In this document: positions 61,211 through 64,000 of the stretch, one piece after another
Position numbering within the stretch: the first letter of the stretch is position 1
Layout: each line of letters starts with the position of its first letter
Source: Acuticoccus sediminis
GTDB taxonomy: Bacteria > Pseudomonadota > Alphaproteobacteria > Rhizobiales > Amorphaceae
NCBI RefSeq assembly: GCF_003258595.1
Contig: NZ_QHHQ01000001.1
Coordinates: forward strand, 930,001-994,000
Direction: 5' to 3'
DNA: 64,000 bases
Program-made: the position numbers and the translations under genes
Notes under the pieces: model-generated
Seen by the model: only the letters and a program-made list of their open reading frames with translations
What the model was told of the DNA's origin: nothing
Databases searched by the model: none

Positions 61211-61702
61211 ATGATTACGATTTTGGGTATCGATCCGGGGCTGCAGGCGACCGGCTGGGGGGCGATCCGTGTCAACGGGTCGGCGCTGTCGTTCGTCGGA
61301 TCCGGCACCATCACCTCGGATACCCGCGCGCCCCTCGCCGTCCGTCTCGCCGCACTTTACGCGGGCCTCCAGCAGGTCGTGGCGGAGATCGCGCCCGAGG
61401 AGGCCGCCGTCGAGACGACGTTCGTATCGCGCGACGGCGCCGCGACGCTGAAGCTCGGCCAGGCGCGGGGCATCGCGCTCCTCGCCCCGGCGGCGCAGGG
61501 CATTCCGGTATCGGAGTACGCGCCGAACCTCGTGAAGAAGTCCGTCGTCGGCGCCGGCCACGCCGACAAGCGCCAGATCCGGCACATGATCGGCGTCCTG
61601 CTGCCGCGCGCGACGGCCAAGAGCGACCACGCTGCCGACGCGCTGGCGGTCGCCATCTGCCACGCCAGCCACCGCACCGCGCGCGCCTGGGCCGCCGCAT
61701 GA
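61211..61702 (+). CDS. ruvC: Holliday junction resolvase RuvC (163 aa)
   Basis: Cuts Holliday junctions symmetrically. The four acidic catalytic residues are present: Asp in GIDPGL, Glu in AAVETTFVS, and the Asp pair in [12 protein letters not shown]. Normal length. ATG 61211 has AGGGAG upstream. It overlaps ruvA by four bases (ATGA). Confidence 0.96.
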   Translation: MITILGIDPGLQATGWGAIRVNGSALSFVGSGTITSDTRAPLAVRLAALYAGLQQVVAEIAPEEAAVETTFVSRDGAATLKLGQARGIALLAPAAQGIPVSEYAPNLVKKSVVGAGHADKRQIRHMIGVLLPRATAKSDHAADALAVAICHASHRTARAWAAA

Positions 61703-62310
61703 TCGGGCGCCTGCGCGGCACGGTCGCGGACGTCGACCGGGAGTCGCTGATCCTCGACGTCAACGGCGTCGGCTACGAGGTGTTCCTGCCGACGCGCGAT
61801 CTCGCCGCCGCGGCCACGGGCGAGGCGCTGACGCTCGTGATCGAGACGCTGGTGCGCGAGGACCTCATCCGCCTTTACGGGTTTCGCGATCACGTCTCGC
61901 GTGATTGGTTCCGCCTGTTGCAGAGCGTGCAGGGAGTGGGAGCCAAGGTGGCACTCGCCGTTTTATCCGTGCTGCCGGCCGACCAGCTGGCGGTCGCCAT
62001 CGCGACGAACGACCGGGCGGCGATCGCGCGGGCGCCGGGCGTCGGCAAGCGCGTCGCCGAGCGGATCGCGACGGAACTGAAGTCCAAGGCCCCGGCGCCG
62101 GGCATCGCCATCGCGGCGGCCGCGGCGGGAGCCTCCGCGGGCGTGGCGGCGGCCGAGGACGATGCACTGGCCGACGCCATCTCGGCGCTCACCAATCTCG
62201 GCTACGACGAAGTGTCGGCGCGCAGCGCGGCGATGACGGCGCGCAAGGATCGGCCTGAGGCGGGCGCCGCCGAGCTGATCCGGGCCGGTCTCAAGGTGCT
62301 CTCGGCATGA
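61699..62310 (+). CDS. ruvA: Holliday junction branch migration protein RuvA (203 aa)
   Basis: Binds the four-way junction and recruits RuvB. It has the N-terminal OB domain ([31 protein letters not shown]), the helix-hairpin-helix domain ([37 protein letters not shown]) and a C-terminal domain that contacts RuvB. Start and stop overlap ruvC and ruvB by four bases each. Confidence 0.97.
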   Translation: MIGRLRGTVADVDRESLILDVNGVGYEVFLPTRDLAAAATGEALTLVIETLVREDLIRLYGFRDHVSRDWFRLLQSVQGVGAKVALAVLSVLPADQLAVAIATNDRAAIARAPGVGKRVAERIATELKSKAPAPGIAIAAAAAGASAGVAAAEDDALADAISALTNLGYDEVSARSAAMTARKDRPEAGAAELIRAGLKVLSA

Positions 62311-63326
62311 GCGACCGCACCCTTTCCCCGGAGGAGCAGGACGGCGACCACGACCGCGCCCTGCGCCCGCAGCGCCTCGCCGACTTCGTCGGCCAGCCGG
62401 CGGCCCGCGCCAACCTCGAGGTCTTCGTAAAGGCCGCGGCCTCGCGATCCGAGGCGCTGGACCATGTGCTGCTCGTCGGCCCGCCGGGCCTCGGCAAGAC
62501 GACGATGGCGCAGATCGTCGCCAAGGAGCTCGGCGTCGGGTTCCGCTCCACCTCCGGGCCGGTGATCGCCAAGGCTGGCGACCTCGCCGCGCTGCTGACC
62601 AATCTCGAGGAGCGGGACGTCCTCTTCATCGATGAGATCCACCGCCTGTCGCCCCACGTGGAGGAGATCCTCTACCCGGCGATGGAGGACTTCCAGCTCG
62701 ACCTCATCATCGGCGAGGGGCCGGCGGCGCGTTCGGTGAAGATCGACCTCGCCAAGTTCACCCTCGTCGGCGCGACGACGCGCCTGGGACTGCTGACGAC
62801 CCCGCTGCGGGACCGGTTCGGGATCCCGCTCCGCCTTGAATTCTACTCGGTGGAGGATCTGACGACGATCATCCGCCGTGGCGCCAACCTGATGGGGATC
62901 GCCACCACGGACGAGGGCGCGGTCGAGATCGCCCGCCGCTCACGCGGGACGCCGCGCATCGCGGGCCGGCTGCTGCGCCGGGTGCGGGACTTCGCCATCG
63001 TCGGCGGGGCGGAGGCGATCGACCGCGAGATCGCCGATTCCGCGCTCCTGCGGCTCGACGTCGATGCCGCGGGGCTCGACGCGCTCGACCGGCGCTACCT
63101 GAAGCTCATCGCCGAGAACTACGGCGGCGGTCCGGTCGGGATCGAGACGATGGCCGCCGCGCTTTCCGAGCCGCGCGACGCGCTGGAGGACATCGTCGAG
63201 CCGTACCTGTTGCAGCAGGGGTATCTGCAGCGCACGCCGCGCGGCCGCCTGCTGACGGCCCGGGCGTTCGAGCATCTCGGCATCGAGGCGCCCCGCGGCC
63301 CGGGCCAGGGTGCGCTCTTCGGCTGA
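62307..63326 (+). CDS. ruvB: Holliday junction helicase RuvB (339 aa)
   Basis: An AAA+ motor that drives branch migration. It has [12 protein letters not shown], Walker [10 protein letters not shown], Walker [11 protein letters not shown], sensor 1 [18 protein letters not shown], and the C-terminal winged helix ([17 protein letters not shown]). Full length. It is the last gene of the ruvCAB cluster, followed by a CCGAAACcGTTTCGG palindrome at 63331-63345 just behind the stop. Confidence 0.97.
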   Translation: MSDRTLSPEEQDGDHDRALRPQRLADFVGQPAARANLEVFVKAAASRSEALDHVLLVGPPGLGKTTMAQIVAKELGVGFRSTSGPVIAKAGDLAALLTNLEERDVLFIDEIHRLSPHVEEILYPAMEDFQLDLIIGEGPAARSVKIDLAKFTLVGATTRLGLLTTPLRDRFGIPLRLEFYSVEDLTTIIRRGANLMGIATTDEGAVEIARRSRGTPRIAGRLLRRVRDFAIVGGAEAIDREIADSALLRLDVDAAGLDALDRRYLKLIAENYGGGPVGIETMAAALSEPRDALEDIVEPYLLQQGYLQRTPRGRLLTARAFEHLGIEAPRGPGQGALFG

Positions 63327-63330
63327 CGCG

Positions 63331-63345
63331 CCGAAACCGTTTCGG
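63331..63345 (+). terminator. Short palindrome after ruvB
   Basis: CCGAAAC and GTTTCGG around a single C begin four bases after the ruvB stop. It could form a small terminator hairpin; no U-tract follows. Confidence 0.25.
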
Positions 63346-63398
63346 AATGGGAGGAGGGGCCGCGTGTGTTCGCCCGCCATGGCGGGGGGCGCCTGGCG

Positions 63399-63752
63399 TC
63401 AGGCGCCGATGGCCTCGAAAAGGGCCTCGTCCCGGATCGAGGCGGCGATGTCGATCGAGAGCCCCTCGAGCGAGGCGATGGGCGTGTGGGTTCGCTCGTC
63501 GACGACGAAGATCGCCCTCACCGTGCCGGCGACCAGGCGCCGGCCGCGCGGCTCGAAGCGGAAGCCGCAGCCGACCACGGTGATCGCGGTGCCGTCGGCG
63601 GTGTGGAAGATGAAAGTGGTGTCGGTCCCCACCGTCACCTCAGCGGTCTCGAACTGTGCGAGATCGATCGGCAGGCGACAGGGGATGACCGGGAAAGCGT
63701 TGCAAGGTCTCATCGGTCTGAAGCTCGGTTGCAGTTGATGGATTTGGGTCAT
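63399..63752 (-). CDS. Short protein resembling an RTX-protein N-terminal domain (117 aa)
   Basis: Residues about 33-105 (TAEVTVGTDTTFIFHTADGT, VVGCGFRFEPRGRRLVAGTV, PIASLEGLSI) follow the beta-strand pattern of the N-terminal domain found before calcium-binding repeats in many alphaproteobacterial RTX proteins, including the one at 15687. Here no GGxGxDxUx repeats follow; the frame ends after the domain. It could be a stand-alone protein or a remnant. The ribosome-binding site is weak. Function is unknown. Confidence 0.55.
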   Translation of the reverse strand: MTQIHQLQPSFRPMRPCNAFPVIPCRLPIDLAQFETAEVTVGTDTTFIFHTADGTAITVVGCGFRFEPRGRRLVAGTVRAIFVVDERTHTPIASLEGLSIDIAASIRDEALFEAIGA

Positions 63753-64000
63753 CGGACTGAAGTCGGTTCGGTGAGCTCCGTGTCGCTCTCGAAAAAGGTC
63801 CCGGCCGAAGCCGGGATCAGTGTCGAGGAGATCGCGCCGGCGGCGGGGAAGCGGTGCCCTTGCCGGCTCCCAGAAGATGGTCCCGTCAGGCGCGGCCGGG
63901 TTTGACGCACGTCACACTTTTTGCGTCTGCGGCCTCCGGGCAAAAAAAAGGCCCCGGCGCGGGGCGCCAGGGGCCAGTTGCGAGGAGGATCGCACCGAAC
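63753..64000. other. Non-coding right end of window
   Basis: No supported gene. A 64-codon minus-strand frame at 63749-63943 is low-complexity and overlaps the start region of the gene before it. The stretch contains a minus-strand terminator (63942-63975) and probably the promoter of the gene at 63752. Confidence 0.5.
63942..63975 (-). terminator. Intrinsic terminator for a minus-strand gene beyond the right edge
   Basis: On the minus strand GGCCCC-x-GGCGC, a CCC loop and GCGCC-GGGGCC form an 11-bp stem with one bulge, directly followed by eight T. It marks the 3' end of a minus-strand transcript entering from beyond 64000. Confidence 0.8.

Noticed and set aside
63749-63943. A 64-codon minus-strand frame at the right edge
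   Set aside because: Low-complexity translation overlapping the upstream region of the gene at 63752; no ribosome-binding site and no recognisable motif.
1-64000. Transfer RNA or ribosomal RNA genes, insertion sequences, prophage or integrative elements
   Set aside because: No cloverleaf, rRNA-like stretch, transposase, integrase or terminal inverted repeats were noticed on reading. A tRNA or Rfam scan would settle this.

Overview
The window is chromosomal DNA, roughly 70% G+C, from an alphaproteobacterium, most likely a marine or saline-habitat member of the Hyphomicrobiales (Rhizobiales). That reading rests on the gene order of the pmbA - inositol-phosphatase - DUF4170 - waaA - lpxK block, the ExoY/ExoF/ExoL-type polysaccharide genes, the yebC - ruvCAB block and the LuxI/LuxR pair. 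The genus is not determinable from the sequence alone. I see no tRNA, rRNA, CRISPR array, insertion sequence or prophage. Genes are dense and often overlap by 1 to 4 bases, so most belong to translationally coupled operons.

Region by region. 1-3447: a truncated AraC-type regulator, divergent from an acyl-CoA dehydrogenase (DmdC-like) and a crotonase. 3471-4379: a drug/metabolite-type transporter. 4376-12891: a six-gene minus-strand operon (phosphonoacetate hydrolase, a second alkaline-phosphatase-superfamily phosphodiesterase, and a complete peptide-type ABC importer) with a divergent LysR regulator and clear operator-like repeats. 13089-15392: a large MscS channel. 15687-30650: an exopolysaccharide locus with an RTX calcium-binding protein, a GT2 enzyme, a fused ExoA-ExoM-like double glycosyltransferase, an ExoL-like enzyme, a second GT2 enzyme, an ExoP/Wzz-like protein with a broken kinase site, ExoY-like and ExoF-like proteins, GalE, a Crp/Fnr regulator and UDP-glucose dehydrogenase. 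30772-37149: a beta-helix protein, purD, ubiA and a serralysin-type RTX metalloprotease. 37335-42809: a hypothetical gene, then the pmbA to lpxK envelope operon. 42952-50237: malonyl-CoA decarboxylase, a Nudix hydrolase, DUF3422, an SDR, and a PuuA/PuuB-like gamma-glutamyl-polyamine pair. 50551-57257: a PRC-barrel protein, a small MscS channel, a solute-binding protein, an esterase, a transporter, 5-formyl-THF cyclo-ligase and a YmdB-like phosphoesterase. 57457-59723: a convergent luxI/luxR pair and a small unknown gene. 59792-63326: yebC, a DUF6653-like gene and ruvCAB. 63399-64000: a short RTX-N-terminal-like protein and a terminator belonging to a minus-strand gene beyond the right edge.

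How the genes work together. The best candidate for an undescribed system is the phosphonate operon. It encodes two metal-dependent hydrolases of one superfamily, both without signal peptides, coupled to a peptide-class importer. It has no aminoethylphosphonate transaminase or phosphonoacetaldehyde dehydrogenase, so the imported substrate may be a phosphonoacetate ester or conjugate that is first de-esterified and then cleaved at the C-P bond. The 15-37 kb region looks like an extracellular-matrix locus: polysaccharide synthesis genes flanked by secreted-type RTX and beta-helix proteins, with no polymerase, flippase or type I secretion genes inside the window.
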